Shown: positions 15,606 through 23,267, counted from the stretch's first letter. The stretch is 30,780 bases of DNA from an uncultured Oscillospiraceae bacterium (GCA_905212515.1 CAJMEU010000013.1:1-30780), one strand, 5' to 3'. Notes: a model not told the origin generated them from the letters alone. Translations and numbers: made by a program.

Positions 15606-16733
15606 TCAGCCAAACATGCCGCGCTCCACAGCGCTGGCCAGGCGCTGCAGGCGGGGATAGGCGTATTCGAAAAACTGGTAATAGGCCTCGCAGAAATAAT
15701 TTTTCTGCAGCTTGCCGTCCACCATGGGCTCCCGGTCGCGGCGGCAGCCGCCGCGGCACAGAGGATACCATTTGCAGCCGCGGCAGCCCTCGTTCACCTC
15801 CACGGACATCTGGATGAAGCCTAAGGCCTCGCGCCGCTTGTCGATGTCCTCCACCGTATCAGTGACGAAGCTGCCCAGGCGCCACTGGTCCAGCATATAA
15901 AAATCGCAGGGATACACGCTGCCGTCGGCCTCCACCACATACTGGCGGCCGCACTGGCCCAACATGCCGCAGGCCTCGGGCGGGCGGCCCGTCATCAGAA
16001 GCAGCAGGTTGGTGAAATAGCGGTTGTACGTCAAATTGCCGTGGGCCGCGTCGTCGTACCAGCAGTCGAACAAGTCTTTCAGGTATTGGCCGAAGGCCGC
16101 ACAGGACAGCGAGTAATCGTGGCCGCCCCGCTCTTCCCCCAAGGGGTCCAGGCAGGGGATGTACTGCTGGTAGGCAAAACCGTTGCGCTTGAAAAAGCCG
16201 TAGGTTTTGCGGATGCTGCGGCAGGTGGCGGAGGTGACCACCGTGAGGATGTTGAACTCGGCCCCATGCTTTTTCAGGGTGGCGATGGCCTTCATCACCC
16301 GGCCGTGGGTGCCGCTGCCCTTGGCGTCCAGGCGGTTTGCGTCGTGCAGCTCCCTGGGGCCGTCCAGGGAGACGCCCACCAAAAAGTGGTGCTGGGCCAA
16401 AAAGGCGGCCCATTCGTCGTCGATGACATAGCCGTTGGTCTGGATGGCGTTGTCGATGGCCACGTGGTTGATATTCAGCTCTTCTTCCAGCTCCACCACC
16501 CGGCGGAAAAAGGGCAGGCCGGCGCAGGTGGGCTCGCCGCCCTGAAAGGCGATGGTGCACCGGCCCTCGGCATAGGCCAGCACGCGGCCCAGCACGGCGC
16601 GCAGCACATCCTCGCGCATCAGGCCATAGCTGGCCACTTCACGGTTCTGCTGCTCGTCCGCGTAAAAGCAATAGCGGCAGCGCATATTGCAAATGCCCGA
16701 AGCGGGCTTGATCATCACGGTGATGGGGGGCAT
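15606..16733 (-). CDS. Anaerobic sulfatase-maturating radical SAM enzyme (anSME)
   Basis: This enzyme converts an active-site Cys or Ser of sulfatases into formylglycine using S-adenosylmethionine and iron-sulfur clusters. The N-terminus MPPITVMIKPASGICNMRC is typical of the family. The radical SAM motif is CNMRCRYC (Cys15, Cys19, Cys22). GGEPTCAG, VGVSLDGPRELHD and the conserved PCLDPLGEE follow. The C-terminal SPASM region carries several Cys groups: CGMLGQCGR, YPCDFY, CRGCKWYPLCRGGC and YFC. The chosen ATG (16733) follows GAGAGGAG; an upstream in-frame start has no such site. The length of 375 residues is normal. There is no sulfatase gene in the window, so the target must be elsewhere. 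An extended -10 (TATAAT) lies just upstream. Confidence 0.93.
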   Translation of the reverse strand: MPPITVMIKPASGICNMRCRYCFYADEQQNREVASYGLMREDVLRAVLGRVLAYAEGRCTIAFQGGEPTCAGLPFFRRVVELEEELNINHVAIDNAIQTNGYVIDDEWAAFLAQHHFLVGVSLDGPRELHDANRLDAKGSGTHGRVMKAIATLKKHGAEFNILTVVTSATCRSIRKTYGFFKRNGFAYQQYIPCLDPLGEERGGHDYSLSCAAFGQYLKDLFDCWYDDAAHGNLTYNRYFTNLLLLMTGRPPEACGMLGQCGRQYVVEADGSVYPCDFYMLDQWRLGSFVTDTVEDIDKRREALGFIQMSVEVNEGCRGCKWYPLCRGGCRRDREPMVDGKLQKNYFCEAYYQFFEYAYPRLQRLASAVERGMFG

Positions 16734-16764
16734 GGGAAAAACTCCTCTCTGGTGTATTGCCTCC

Positions 16765-16773
16765 ATTATAGCA
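16765..16773 (-). promoter_or_regulatory. Extended -10 promoter of the sulfatase maturase gene
   Basis: The minus strand reads TGCTATAAT, a consensus extended -10, about 32 bases upstream of the ATG at 16733. The -35 position is G+C-rich and does not match consensus. Confidence 0.6.
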
Positions 16774-16795
16774 CAAATGCCCGCCTGCGCGCAGT

Positions 16796-16819
16796 AAAAA
16801 AAGCGACTGTTGTTGTCGC
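16796..16819 (-). terminator. Second terminator-like hairpin downstream of oleate hydratase
   Basis: On the minus strand GCGAC and GTCGC pair around a seven-base loop (16803-16819) and are followed by seven T. It lies after the stronger hairpin at 16830-16855 and just before the maturase promoter, so it may serve as a backup stop. Confidence 0.5.
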
Positions 16820-16829
16820 ATAAACGGCT

Positions 16830-16855
16830 AAAAAGGCGCCCCTTGCGGGGCGCCC
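16830..16855 (-). terminator. Intrinsic terminator of the oleate hydratase gene
   Basis: On the minus strand GGCGCCCC and GGGGCGCC (16835-16842 with 16847-16854) form an 8-bp G+C stem with a GCAA tetraloop, followed by TTTTTA. It lies 16 bases beyond the stop codon at 16871. Confidence 0.85.
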
Positions 16856-16870
16856 TGTGGCATCAAAAGG

Positions 16871-18640
16871 TCAAATCACATGGTATTCGTTGAGCAAATC
16901 CTCGATGGCCGTGCCCTTTACCTTGTCCAGAGCCTTGTTCTCCACCAAGCGGGCAATCCAGGGCAGCTTCATCTCCGTCAGCTTGGCGCCGTCCATCATC
17001 TTCACCGTGGCGTCCAGCAGGCAGCGTACGTCATACACGCTGCCGAACACCTCGGGCACGCCGCGGTCCACGTCCAGCAGGGTGTACACGGCCTCCATGG
17101 CAGTGCGCACGCTGTATTCGGTGGTGAACACCGTGTCCCGCGCCGTGTCCGCGAACTGGCCGATGAAGGCCAGGTTCGCGCAGCCCTGGGGCACCACCTT
17201 GGGCCGGTCCCCAGCCGTGCGGGGCATGAAGAAGGCGGTGATGTAAGGCATCATGCAGGGGATGCAGCGGGCGCCCGTCTTGGCCAGGACGGGGATCTCG
17301 GCCTCGGGCACGCCCAGGTGGTACAGCCACTCCATGGTGATCTCGCGGCCAGTGCAATCCTTCATGGGCTTTTTCACATAGTCGCCGGGCACATCGCCGA
17401 ACAGGCCGTACACCCACACCACCAGCTGGTCCTTGGGCTGGTTTTTGAAGTGGGGCTGGCGGTTGACCGTCCAGCTCATCAGCCAGGCGGAGTCCTTGGC
17501 CGTCACGATGCCGCCCGTGACCACCTTGCCGCTGAAGGGGTCCCGCTGGCAGATTTTCTGGATATAAGCGGGGATGCGCGCGTCCAGGGTGGTGACGGTG
17601 GCGCTCTCCCAATAGGTGTGGGCTACGTCGGTGCAGAATTTGTCCGGATGGCCGAAGGCTGGGTCCTGTTTGGCCAGGCTGCGCCACAGCTCCCAGCAGC
17701 CGCCGGGGGCGGTATTCAGCACGGGAGCGTGGTCGTCGTCGCCCAGTGAGGAATTCTCGGTGCAGCTGCCATTGGTGACAAACACCAGGTCGTTCTCCGT
17801 CAGGGCCTGGCGGCCGGGTTGGCCGCTGCGCACGAAGGACAGCTCCCGCGCCACCTTTTTGCCGCCGGACCTTTCCACGCGCACGTCCGTTATGCGGATG
17901 TCGTACTGGAAGTCCACGCCGTGGGCCTTCAAATACTCCACCATGGGCAGGATCAGGGATTCGTACTGGTTGTACTTGGTGAATTTGAGGGCCGAGAGGT
18001 CGGGCAGACCGCCGATGTGATGGATGAACCGCTGGATGTAAAGCTTCATCTCCAGGGCCGAGTGCCAGTCCTCGAACGCGAACATGGTGCGCCAGTAAAG
18101 CCAGAAGTTGGACTGGAAAAACTCCTCGTCGAACACCTCGTTGATCTTTTTGTCGTACAGGTCCTCGTCGCGGGTGAAGAACAGCTTCATGATCTCCATG
18201 CTGGCCTTCTGGCTCAACGCGAACTTTTTGTCCGTGTGGGCATCCTGGCCGCGCGTTTCCGTCACGCGCATCAGGCTGTAGTTGGGGTCGTCCTTGTTCA
18301 GCCAGTAGTATTCGTCCAGGACAGAGGCATTTTCGGTTTCCAGCGAGGGGATGCTGCGGAACAAGTCCCACAGGCACTCGAAATGGTTCTCCATCTCGCG
18401 GCCGCCGCGGATGATGAAGCCCTTGGTGGGGTCTTCGATGCCGTCGCAGGCGCCGCCGGGCAGGGGAAGTTCCTCCAGGATATGGATGCGCCGGCCCTCC
18501 ATCTGGCCGTCGCGCACCAGAAAGCAGGCCGCCGCCAGGCCGGCCAGGCCCGAGCCCACGATATAAGCCGATTTTTCATCCACGCCCTGGGGCTTGCGGG
18601 GACGGGCGAACGCTTCATAATTGCCGTTGGAATAATACAT
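16871..18640 (-). CDS. ohyA: Oleate hydratase (myosin-cross-reactive antigen family, FAD)
   Basis: This FAD enzyme adds water to the cis-9 double bond of oleate and related unsaturated fatty acids, giving 10-hydroxy fatty acids; in gut bacteria it detoxifies host and dietary fatty acids. The 589 residues fit the family. The nucleotide-binding motif is VGSGLAGLAAACFL (about 28-41), followed by LEELPLPGGACDG. RGGREMENHFECLWDLF carries Glu82, and FEDWHSALEMKLYIQRF carries Tyr201; from memory these numbers match the catalytic pair reported for S. aureus OhyA. IGQFADTARDTVFTTEYSVR near the C-terminus is also typical. The ATG at 18640 follows GGGAGG; a longer start adds an unlikely Arg/Pro leader. 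It is transcribed divergently from a MarR regulator. Confidence 0.94.
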   Translation of the reverse strand: MYYSNGNYEAFARPRKPQGVDEKSAYIVGSGLAGLAAACFLVRDGQMEGRRIHILEELPLPGGACDGIEDPTKGFIIRGGREMENHFECLWDLFRSIPSLETENASVLDEYYWLNKDDPNYSLMRVTETRGQDAHTDKKFALSQKASMEIMKLFFTRDEDLYDKKINEVFDEEFFQSNFWLYWRTMFAFEDWHSALEMKLYIQRFIHHIGGLPDLSALKFTKYNQYESLILPMVEYLKAHGVDFQYDIRITDVRVERSGGKKVARELSFVRSGQPGRQALTENDLVFVTNGSCTENSSLGDDDHAPVLNTAPGGCWELWRSLAKQDPAFGHPDKFCTDVAHTYWESATVTTLDARIPAYIQKICQRDPFSGKVVTGGIVTAKDSAWLMSWTVNRQPHFKNQPKDQLVVWVYGLFGDVPGDYVKKPMKDCTGREITMEWLYHLGVPEAEIPVLAKTGARCIPCMMPYITAFFMPRTAGDRPKVVPQGCANLAFIGQFADTARDTVFTTEYSVRTAMEAVYTLLDVDRGVPEVFGSVYDVRCLLDATVKMMDGAKLTEMKLPWIARLVENKALDKVKGTAIEDLLNEYHVI

Positions 18641-18695
18641 AACAAAACCTCCCGGTGTGGCCGGCCGTGCCGGCGGTGGATCTCTTCGTGGCTTT

Positions 18696-18724
18696 ATCCT
18701 ACTGCGCCCGGGCGGCAAAAACAA
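18696..18724 (-). promoter_or_regulatory. Promoter of the oleate hydratase gene
   Basis: On the minus strand TTGTTT (18719-18724) and TAGGAT (18696-18701) are separated by exactly 17 bases. They lie about 60 bases upstream of the start at 18640. The spacer is G+C-rich. Confidence 0.5.
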
Positions 18725-18812
18725 CGCACAAAACCAGCCGCTTGTATAAAATGATGACAGGAAAGATGGTTTGTAAAAAAATTGAAATTTTTATGAAAAT
18801 GCAGCAATGGGG

Positions 18813-18841
18813 TTGACGGCAGGGAAAAAAGAAGATAAAAT
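18813..18841 (+). promoter_or_regulatory. Promoter of the marR-tauE operon
   Basis: TTGACG (18813-18818) and TAAAAT (18836-18841) have an ideal 17-base spacer, near the sigma-A consensus. The transcription start would fall inside the dyad at 18841-18862, so the regulator can block its own promoter. Confidence 0.8.
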
Positions 18842-18862
18842 ATTGTTCAAAATAGAACAATA
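18841..18862. promoter_or_regulatory. MarR-type operator dyad
   Basis: TATTGTTC (18841-18848) is the exact inverse of GAACAATA (18855-18862), with a six-base A/T spacer. This matches the 16-22-base A/T-rich dyads bound by MarR dimers. It touches the -10 and covers the expected start site, 16 bases before the marR ATG. No second copy is seen at the oleate hydratase promoter. Confidence 0.75.
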
Positions 18863-18877
18863 GAGGGAGGGGCAAAA

Positions 18878-19306
18878 ATGGTGCGGGCTGAATTTTGGGA
18901 CAGTATCCCCCTGACGATGAAGGTGTACGATCAAAAGCTGGAACCTGTGAGCCGCAAATACGGCATGACCCGCTGTGAGGTGGACATCCTGCTGTTTTTG
19001 GCCAACAATCCTCAGTATGACACAGCCTCGGAGGTAGTGTCCCGCCGGGGGCTGGCCAAATCCCATGTGTCCGCCTCGGTGGACCGACTGGTGCGGGGCG
19101 GGTATCTGGCCCGGGAATATCGGGCCGGCAACCGCAAGGCCATCCACCTGCGGCTGCTGGACGCGGCGGCGGACGTGGTGGCTGACGGCCGCGCCGCACA
19201 GGAGCAGTTCTTCTCCATTCTGCTGCGGGATTTTTCAAAAAAAGAGCAGGCCGAACTGCGCCGCCTGCTGGACAAGATCGCCGCCAACCTGCGGACAGTT
19301 CAATAA
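18878..19306 (+). CDS. MarR family transcriptional regulator
   Basis: This 142-residue DNA-binding repressor has a winged helix-turn-helix. The core runs from YGMTRCEVDILLFLANNP through TASEVVSRRGLAKSHVSASV (recognition helix) to DRLVRGGYLAREYRAGNRK (wing). Long helices at both ends form the dimer interface. The ATG at 18878 follows AGAGGGAGGGG. A dyad overlapping its own promoter points to autorepression. The TauE/SafE transporter follows after 17 bases and is almost certainly co-regulated; oleate hydratase starts 237 bases away in the other direction and may also be a target. MarR proteins commonly sense phenolics, oxidants or fatty acids; the ligand here is unknown. Confidence 0.92.
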   Translation: MVRAEFWDSIPLTMKVYDQKLEPVSRKYGMTRCEVDILLFLANNPQYDTASEVVSRRGLAKSHVSASVDRLVRGGYLAREYRAGNRKAIHLRLLDAAADVVADGRAAQEQFFSILLRDFSKKEQAELRRLLDKIAANLRTVQ

Positions 19307-19323
19307 AAAGGGGAATCATTGTA

Positions 19324-20094
19324 TTGTTGTACCGATTCATCGTCTGTTTCATCGCCGGTATTGGCGCTGGCCTGGGCACGGGTTTTGCGGGCATGAGCGC
19401 CGCCGCGGTCATCAGCCCCATGCTCATCACCTTTTTGGGGATGCCCGCCTACGAGGCCGTGGGCGTCGCCCTGGCTTCAGATGTGCTGGCCAGCGCGGTG
19501 TCGGCCTACACCTACGGCAAACACAAGAATCTGGACATCCGCAACGGCCTGGTGATGATGGCCAGCGTGCTGGCCTTTACCCTGGTGGGCAGCTGGGTGT
19601 CCAGCCTGGTGCCCAACGCTGCCATGGGCACGTTCTCGGTGTGGATGACGCTGCTGCTGGGCGTCAAGTTTATTGTGAAGCCGGTGATGACCACCAAGGA
19701 GGCCATGGCCGGCGTATCGGCGGAAAAACGTTTTTTCCAGTCCGTGATATGCGGCGTGGCGGTGGGCTTTATCTGCGGCTTTGTGGGTGCGGGCGGCGGC
19801 ATGATGATGTTGCTGATCCTCACCAGTGTGCTGGGATACGAGCTGAAAACGGCCGTGGGCACCAGTGTGTTCATCATGGCCTTCACCGCCTTTACCGGTG
19901 CGGTCAGCCACTTTGCCATCGGCGGCATGCCGGACGGTTGGACGCTGGTGTTTTGTGTGGGCAGCACCTTGCTGTGGGCACGCATCGCCGCGCGCTTTGC
20001 CAACAAGGCCAGCCCTCTGGTGCTGAACCGCGCTACGGGTGTGATCCTGGCGGTGCTGGGCGCGGCCATTTTGACGGTGAACGCTTTGGGGTGA
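19324..20094 (+). CDS. TauE/SafE family anion transporter (sulfite exporter type)
   Basis: This 256-residue integral membrane protein has about eight hydrophobic helices. It carries the duplicated family motif GAGLGTGFAGMSAAAVISPM (residues about 13-34) and GFICGFVGAGGGMMMLLILT in the second half. Family members export sulfite, sulfoacetate or other organic anions. The only plausible starts are TTG codons at 19324 and 19327, downstream of AAGGGG; there is no ATG nearby, so translation may be weak. It forms a two-gene operon with marR. The substrate is unknown. Link to sulfite release by sulfatase action is possible in principle because a sulfatase maturase is encoded nearby, but sulfatases release sulfate, so this is weak. 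Confidence 0.88.
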   Translation: MLYRFIVCFIAGIGAGLGTGFAGMSAAAVISPMLITFLGMPAYEAVGVALASDVLASAVSAYTYGKHKNLDIRNGLVMMASVLAFTLVGSWVSSLVPNAAMGTFSVWMTLLLGVKFIVKPVMTTKEAMAGVSAEKRFFQSVICGVAVGFICGFVGAGGGMMMLLILTSVLGYELKTAVGTSVFIMAFTAFTGAVSHFAIGGMPDGWTLVFCVGSTLLWARIAARFANKASPLVLNRATGVILAVLGAAILTVNALG

Positions 20095-20116
20095 AGGCGC
20101 GCCGACGGGGGCAAAT

Positions 20117-20185
20117 TGCCGCTTGCAAGCGGCAGGGCGCTGTGATAAGATAAGGTTAAAGGCCCCGGCGGTATACCGCCGGGCC
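20117..20185 (+). promoter_or_regulatory. ridA leader: palindrome, promoter-like boxes and hairpin
   Basis: TGCCGCTTGCAAGCGGCA (20117-20134) is a perfect 18-base palindrome. A possible promoter uses TTGCAA inside it (20124-20129) and TAAGAT (20146-20151), with a 16-base spacer. A hairpin GGCCCCGGCGG / CCGCCGGGCC around TATA (20161-20185, one bulge) follows at the expected 5' end of the transcript, without a T-run. The palindrome could be an operator, the hairpin an mRNA-stabilising element or the tauE terminator. Confidence 0.4.
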
Positions 20186-20213
20186 AGTTTGTGGATGTAA
20201 AGGAGCAAGAACT

Positions 20214-20582
20214 ATGAAAGTGATCGCAACGGAAAAAGCGCCGGGCGCCATTGGTCCCTATTCCCAGGGGTATGAGTTGGCGGGTCTGGTGATCACCTCC
20301 GGCCAGCTGCCCGTGGACCCCGCCACCGGCGAGATGCCCGCAGATATCGCGGCCCAGGCCCATCAGAGCTGCAAGAACGTGGGCGCCATCCTGGAGGCGG
20401 CCGGCGCGGGGTTTGACAAAGTGGTCAAGACCACCTGCTTTTTGGCCGATATGGGCGACTTTGCCGCCTTCAACGAGGTGTATGCCCAATACTTCACCTC
20501 CAAGCCGGCCCGCAGCTGCGTGGCGGTAAAAACGCTGCCCAAGAACGCGCTGTGCGAGATCGAGGCCATTGCCGAGAAATAA
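20214..20582 (+). CDS. ridA: RidA family enamine/imine deaminase
   Basis: RidA hydrolyses reactive 2-aminoacrylate and related imines, by-products of PLP enzymes such as serine or threonine dehydratase. The 122-residue protein starts MKVIATEKAPGAIGPYSQG and contains ITSGQLPVDPATGEM, VVKTTCFLADMGDFAAFNEV and the family signature PARSCVAVKTLPKNALCEIE. The Arg in PARSC is the conserved substrate carboxylate-binding residue. The ATG at 20214 follows AAAGGAG. It stands alone between two hairpins, so it is probably monocistronic. Confidence 0.95.
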   Translation: MKVIATEKAPGAIGPYSQGYELAGLVITSGQLPVDPATGEMPADIAAQAHQSCKNVGAILEAAGAGFDKVVKTTCFLADMGDFAAFNEVYAQYFTSKPARSCVAVKTLPKNALCEIEAIAEK

Positions 20583-20593
20583 ACGCAAAAAGG

Positions 20594-20628
20594 AAAGCCG
20601 CCGGTCCATGGGACCGGCGGCTTTTTTG
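20594..20628. terminator. Bidirectional terminator between ridA and the aldolase gene
   Basis: AAAGCCGCCGGTCC (20594-20607) pairs perfectly with GGACCGGCGGCTTT (20611-20624) around ATG. TTTTTT lies on the right and an A-rich tract on the left, so it ends both convergent transcripts. The aldolase stop codon is at 20635. Confidence 0.85.
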
Positions 20629-20634
20629 CTTTGC

Positions 20635-21276
20635 TTACGGCCGGGCGGCGCGCACGGCCTGCGCTAAGGCGCGCACGGCACGGGTGCAGGCATCCCAATC
20701 GCCGGCGTCACGGGCGGCTTTGGGCGTCAGTGCGCCGGCCAGGCCCACGCCCAGGCAGCCGGCGCGGATGAAATCGGCCGCGTTGGCCGCCGTTACGCCG
20801 CCGATGGCCATGTACTGGGTTTGATCGTAAGGGCCGCGCAGGCTTTTCACGTAGCCCAGGGGCATATCGCCGGCGGGAAACAGCTTGAGCGTTGAAAAAC
20901 CGTGATCTAGGCAGGCCTGCACGTCCGTGGGTGTAAGCACGCCGGGCAGCAGGGCCACTTCGTTTTCTTGGCAGAATTCCAGCACCGAGAGCGGCGCACT
21001 GGGCGTCAGCAAAAACTGGGCGCCCGCGTCCAGGGCGGCGCGGGCTTTTTCCGGCGTGACAGCCGTGCCCGCGCCCACCAGGATCTCATCGCCAAAGGAA
21101 CGGCGCAGAGCCGTGATCTGTTCCAGCGCGCCGGGGGAGTTGAGGGCTACCTCAAAAAAGCGCACGCCCCCGGCCAGCACGGCACCGGCATAGGCCACGG
21201 CCTGCTGCGTGGGCACGCCCCGCAAAATGGCGAGGACCGGGTTTTCGGATACGAGGGTTCGCATGTCTAGTTTCAT
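20635..21276 (-). CDS. KDPG/KDPGal-type aldolase
   Basis: This class I aldolase splits a 2-keto-3-deoxy-6-phospho sugar acid into pyruvate and glyceraldehyde 3-phosphate. The 213 residues carry the family set: AILRG (Arg19), Glu42 in FFEVALNSP, LVGAGTAVTP, TPSAP, the Schiff-base Lys131 in STLKLFPAG, and AIGGVTAAN. The LNSP segment is closer to the 2-keto-3-deoxy-6-phosphogalactonate enzyme DgoA (IPLNSP) than to Eda (VTLRT), so the exact substrate epimer is open. The ATG at 21276 follows AGGAGG. It is the last gene of the long minus-strand locus, 17 bases after the kinase gene, which makes the product of one the substrate of the other. Confidence 0.9.
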   Translation of the reverse strand: MKLDMRTLVSENPVLAILRGVPTQQAVAYAGAVLAGGVRFFEVALNSPGALEQITALRRSFGDEILVGAGTAVTPEKARAALDAGAQFLLTPSAPLSVLEFCQENEVALLPGVLTPTDVQACLDHGFSTLKLFPAGDMPLGYVKSLRGPYDQTQYMAIGGVTAANAADFIRAGCLGVGLAGALTPKAARDAGDWDACTRAVRALAQAVRAARP

Positions 21277-21293
21277 AAAAACCTCCTGTCGGT

Positions 21294-22241
21294 TCAGCGG
21301 TAGATGGCGGCGGCGCCGGCCAGGGCGGCGTCCAGTTGTTCGCGGGTGGGGGCGCCTTCGGTGTCGCCGGGGGTCTCGGTGGCCATGGCGCCGGCGATGG
21401 CGCCCATGCGGCCGCATTCGGCCAAGGGCCGGCCCTCCAGCCAGCCGGCCAGAAAGCCGGCGTTGAAGGCATCGCCCGCGCCGATGGGCTCCACACAGCG
21501 GCAGGGCCAGGGCGGCACAGCCAGGGGCGCTTTATCCGGTGCGGCCACAGCGGCGCCTTTTGCGCCGTCCTTTACAGCCAGGGCCTGTACCTTGCCGGCA
21601 AACACGGCCGCGCACAGGGTATCCATGTCCCGGGTGCCGAACAGGGCTTCAGCTTCGTCCAGGCCCAGCAACAGCACGGTGCTGCGCAGGGCCAGGTCCC
21701 GCAGCAGGGGCGTGTGATCCACGCCGTTCCACAATTTGCGGCGGATGTTGGGGTCAAAGCTGACGGGAACGCCCAGCTCGTCGGCCAGGGCAAAGGCGCG
21801 CAGCACCGCGGCCCGGCAGCTTTCGCTGAGCACCGGGGTGATGCCCGTCAGGTGCAGAAGGCCCACGCCCTCGAACAGGGCGGGGGTGATGTCGCCGGGC
21901 GCGAGAAAGCTGGCCGCGCTATGTGCGCGGTAATAGTACACACGGCTCTCGCCGGCGCCGGTCTGCTTGAACATCAGGCCCGTGGGATGGGCTTCATCAA
22001 ACACCACGGCGCGGCAGTCCACTCCCTCAGCGCGCACCTGGTTGCGCACAAAGGCGCCGAATTCGTCCTGGCCCAAGCGGCTGAACCAGACGGCCTCCAC
22101 ACCCAGCTTGGCGGCGTCGATGGCCAGGTTGCTCTCGGCGCCGGCAATGGCCAGGCGGTAGCCGCTGACATAGCGCAGCGGGCCGGGTGCGCCGGGCAGG
22201 AAACAGGCCATGGTCTCGCCCAGGGTAAGTAGTTTTTTCAT
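21294..22241 (-). CDS. kdgK: PfkB family sugar kinase, 2-keto-3-deoxygluconate kinase type
   Basis: This 315-residue kinase phosphorylates a sugar acid, most likely 2-keto-3-deoxygluconate (KDG) or its galacto epimer. It starts KKLLTLGETMACFLPG. It contains the ribokinase-type AGAESNLAIDAAKLG, VYYYRAHSAASFL (101-113, substrate contact region in KDG kinases), SFDPNIRRKLW (161-171) and the ATP/catalytic motif EPIGAGDAFNAGF with Asp257. The DPNxRxKLW form is characteristic of KDG kinases within PfkB. The ATG at 22241 follows AGGAGG. The aldolase directly downstream consumes the expected product, KDPG. Two hairpins upstream (22260-22322) may lower read-through from the preceding genes. Confidence 0.88.
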   Translation of the reverse strand: MKKLLTLGETMACFLPGAPGPLRYVSGYRLAIAGAESNLAIDAAKLGVEAVWFSRLGQDEFGAFVRNQVRAEGVDCRAVVFDEAHPTGLMFKQTGAGESRVYYYRAHSAASFLAPGDITPALFEGVGLLHLTGITPVLSESCRAAVLRAFALADELGVPVSFDPNIRRKLWNGVDHTPLLRDLALRSTVLLLGLDEAEALFGTRDMDTLCAAVFAGKVQALAVKDGAKGAAVAAPDKAPLAVPPWPCRCVEPIGAGDAFNAGFLAGWLEGRPLAECGRMGAIAGAMATETPGDTEGAPTREQLDAALAGAAAIYR

Positions 22242-22259
22242 GGGAACCTCCTGAAAAAT

Positions 22260-22322
22260 TGTAAAAACTGCCGCCTAAAGCCAGGCGGCAGTGGGAAGCC
22301 CCCGCCCGGAGAGAGGGGCGGG
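22260..22322 (-). terminator. Intra-operon hairpin pair before the kinase gene
   Basis: On the minus strand a G+C hairpin (22301-22322, 7-bp stem) is followed by a perfect 10-bp stem: ACTGCCGCCT (22267-22276) with AGGCGGCAGT (22283-22292), ending in TTTTTAC. This is a good intrinsic terminator between the mutarotase-like gene and the kinase. It suggests partial termination, an attenuator, or a separate downstream unit. Confidence 0.65.
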
Positions 22323-22340
22323 CGCTTGGGAGATGGCGGT

Positions 22341-23267
22341 TCAAGCGAGGGAAGACAGGCTGATCTCCAGCCGGAAGGCCCAGCGGCCCCCCGCCGGCAA
22401 AACCGGGCAGGCGCCGAAGGCGCGGGCCGTGGGGATGTTGTCGTAATAGCCGTTGGCCGGCTCCAGCGCGCAGTTCACGTCTCCTCGGTAGCCGCCGGCC
22501 GTGGCCCAAAAGCCCAGGTAAGGCAGGGCCGCCGCGTCGTAGCGCAGCAGCACGCGCATGCCGCTTGACGGATACTCGTAGCCGCACCAGCCCGCGCCCA
22601 CCGGCCCTTGGGCATAGAACTTGAGCTGCCCGTCCGCGGGCATGCGGGACAGATTTATCGGCCCCTTGGGCCCCTGGGCCAGCGGATAGGGCAGCAGACG
22701 CTTTTCTTCGCCCAGATGATCGCTGGAAAATACGTTCTGCACCGTCTGCACCTCGGGCGGCAGCAAGATGCGCATATCCGGCTCGGCGCGCGCCAGGCAG
22801 TGGCATACCCACAGCGCGGGGAGATCGGCCGAGGTGGGATTCTCGATCGCGTAATCGCACACCAGGACGTCGCCGGCCAGGGAGAAGCGCTTTTCATAGC
22901 GGTAGCCCAGCAAAGGGCTTTCGAAGGAAAGGCACAGGGTTTCACCCTCCGTGCGGGCGGTAAAGGGGGCGCTCCACAATTCGCCGTGGTCCGGGTAGGC
23001 CACGGTGCGGCCGCCCACCTGCACTGTGCAGGCGTCCACGGTGGGGAAGGCCTCGTCAAAGCCGCAGGCCTCGTAAGCGGAGAAGTCGTCTCCGCAGCGG
23101 GCGGGGCGGAACGCGCCCTTGGGATTCTGGAACAGCAGCTCGAAATTTTGGGGCAGATAGCGCAGCGAGGCCACTTTGCCCCCGTGGGCGGGCAGCACGA
23201 CGGCCCGCAGGACGCCGTTTTCCAGCGCCAGGCCATCGGCGCCCTCGAAGGTGATGGGCATGGGCAT
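22341..23267 (-). CDS. Aldose 1-epimerase-like (galactose mutarotase fold) protein
   Basis: This 308-residue protein has the beta-sandwich pattern of the galactose mutarotase superfamily. The opening PITFEGADGLALENGVLRAV, the early HGGKVASLRYLP, GFDEAFPTVDAC, the mid-protein Glu/His-bearing LWVCHCLARAEPDM and the late LEPANGY match the general layout. It is not close to GalM by its motifs, and a catalytic call is uncertain; related folds include DUF4432 and DUF5107 domains. The ATG at 23267 lies four bases after the stop of the DUF5107-TPR gene, behind AAAGGGG, which shows tight coupling of two proteins that share this carbohydrate-handling fold. A likely role is anomer or epimer handling of the imported substrate. 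Confidence 0.7.
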   Translation of the reverse strand: MPMPITFEGADGLALENGVLRAVVLPAHGGKVASLRYLPQNFELLFQNPKGAFRPARCGDDFSAYEACGFDEAFPTVDACTVQVGGRTVAYPDHGELWSAPFTARTEGETLCLSFESPLLGYRYEKRFSLAGDVLVCDYAIENPTSADLPALWVCHCLARAEPDMRILLPPEVQTVQNVFSSDHLGEEKRLLPYPLAQGPKGPINLSRMPADGQLKFYAQGPVGAGWCGYEYPSSGMRVLLRYDAAALPYLGFWATAGGYRGDVNCALEPANGYYDNIPTARAFGACPVLPAGGRWAFRLEISLSSLA

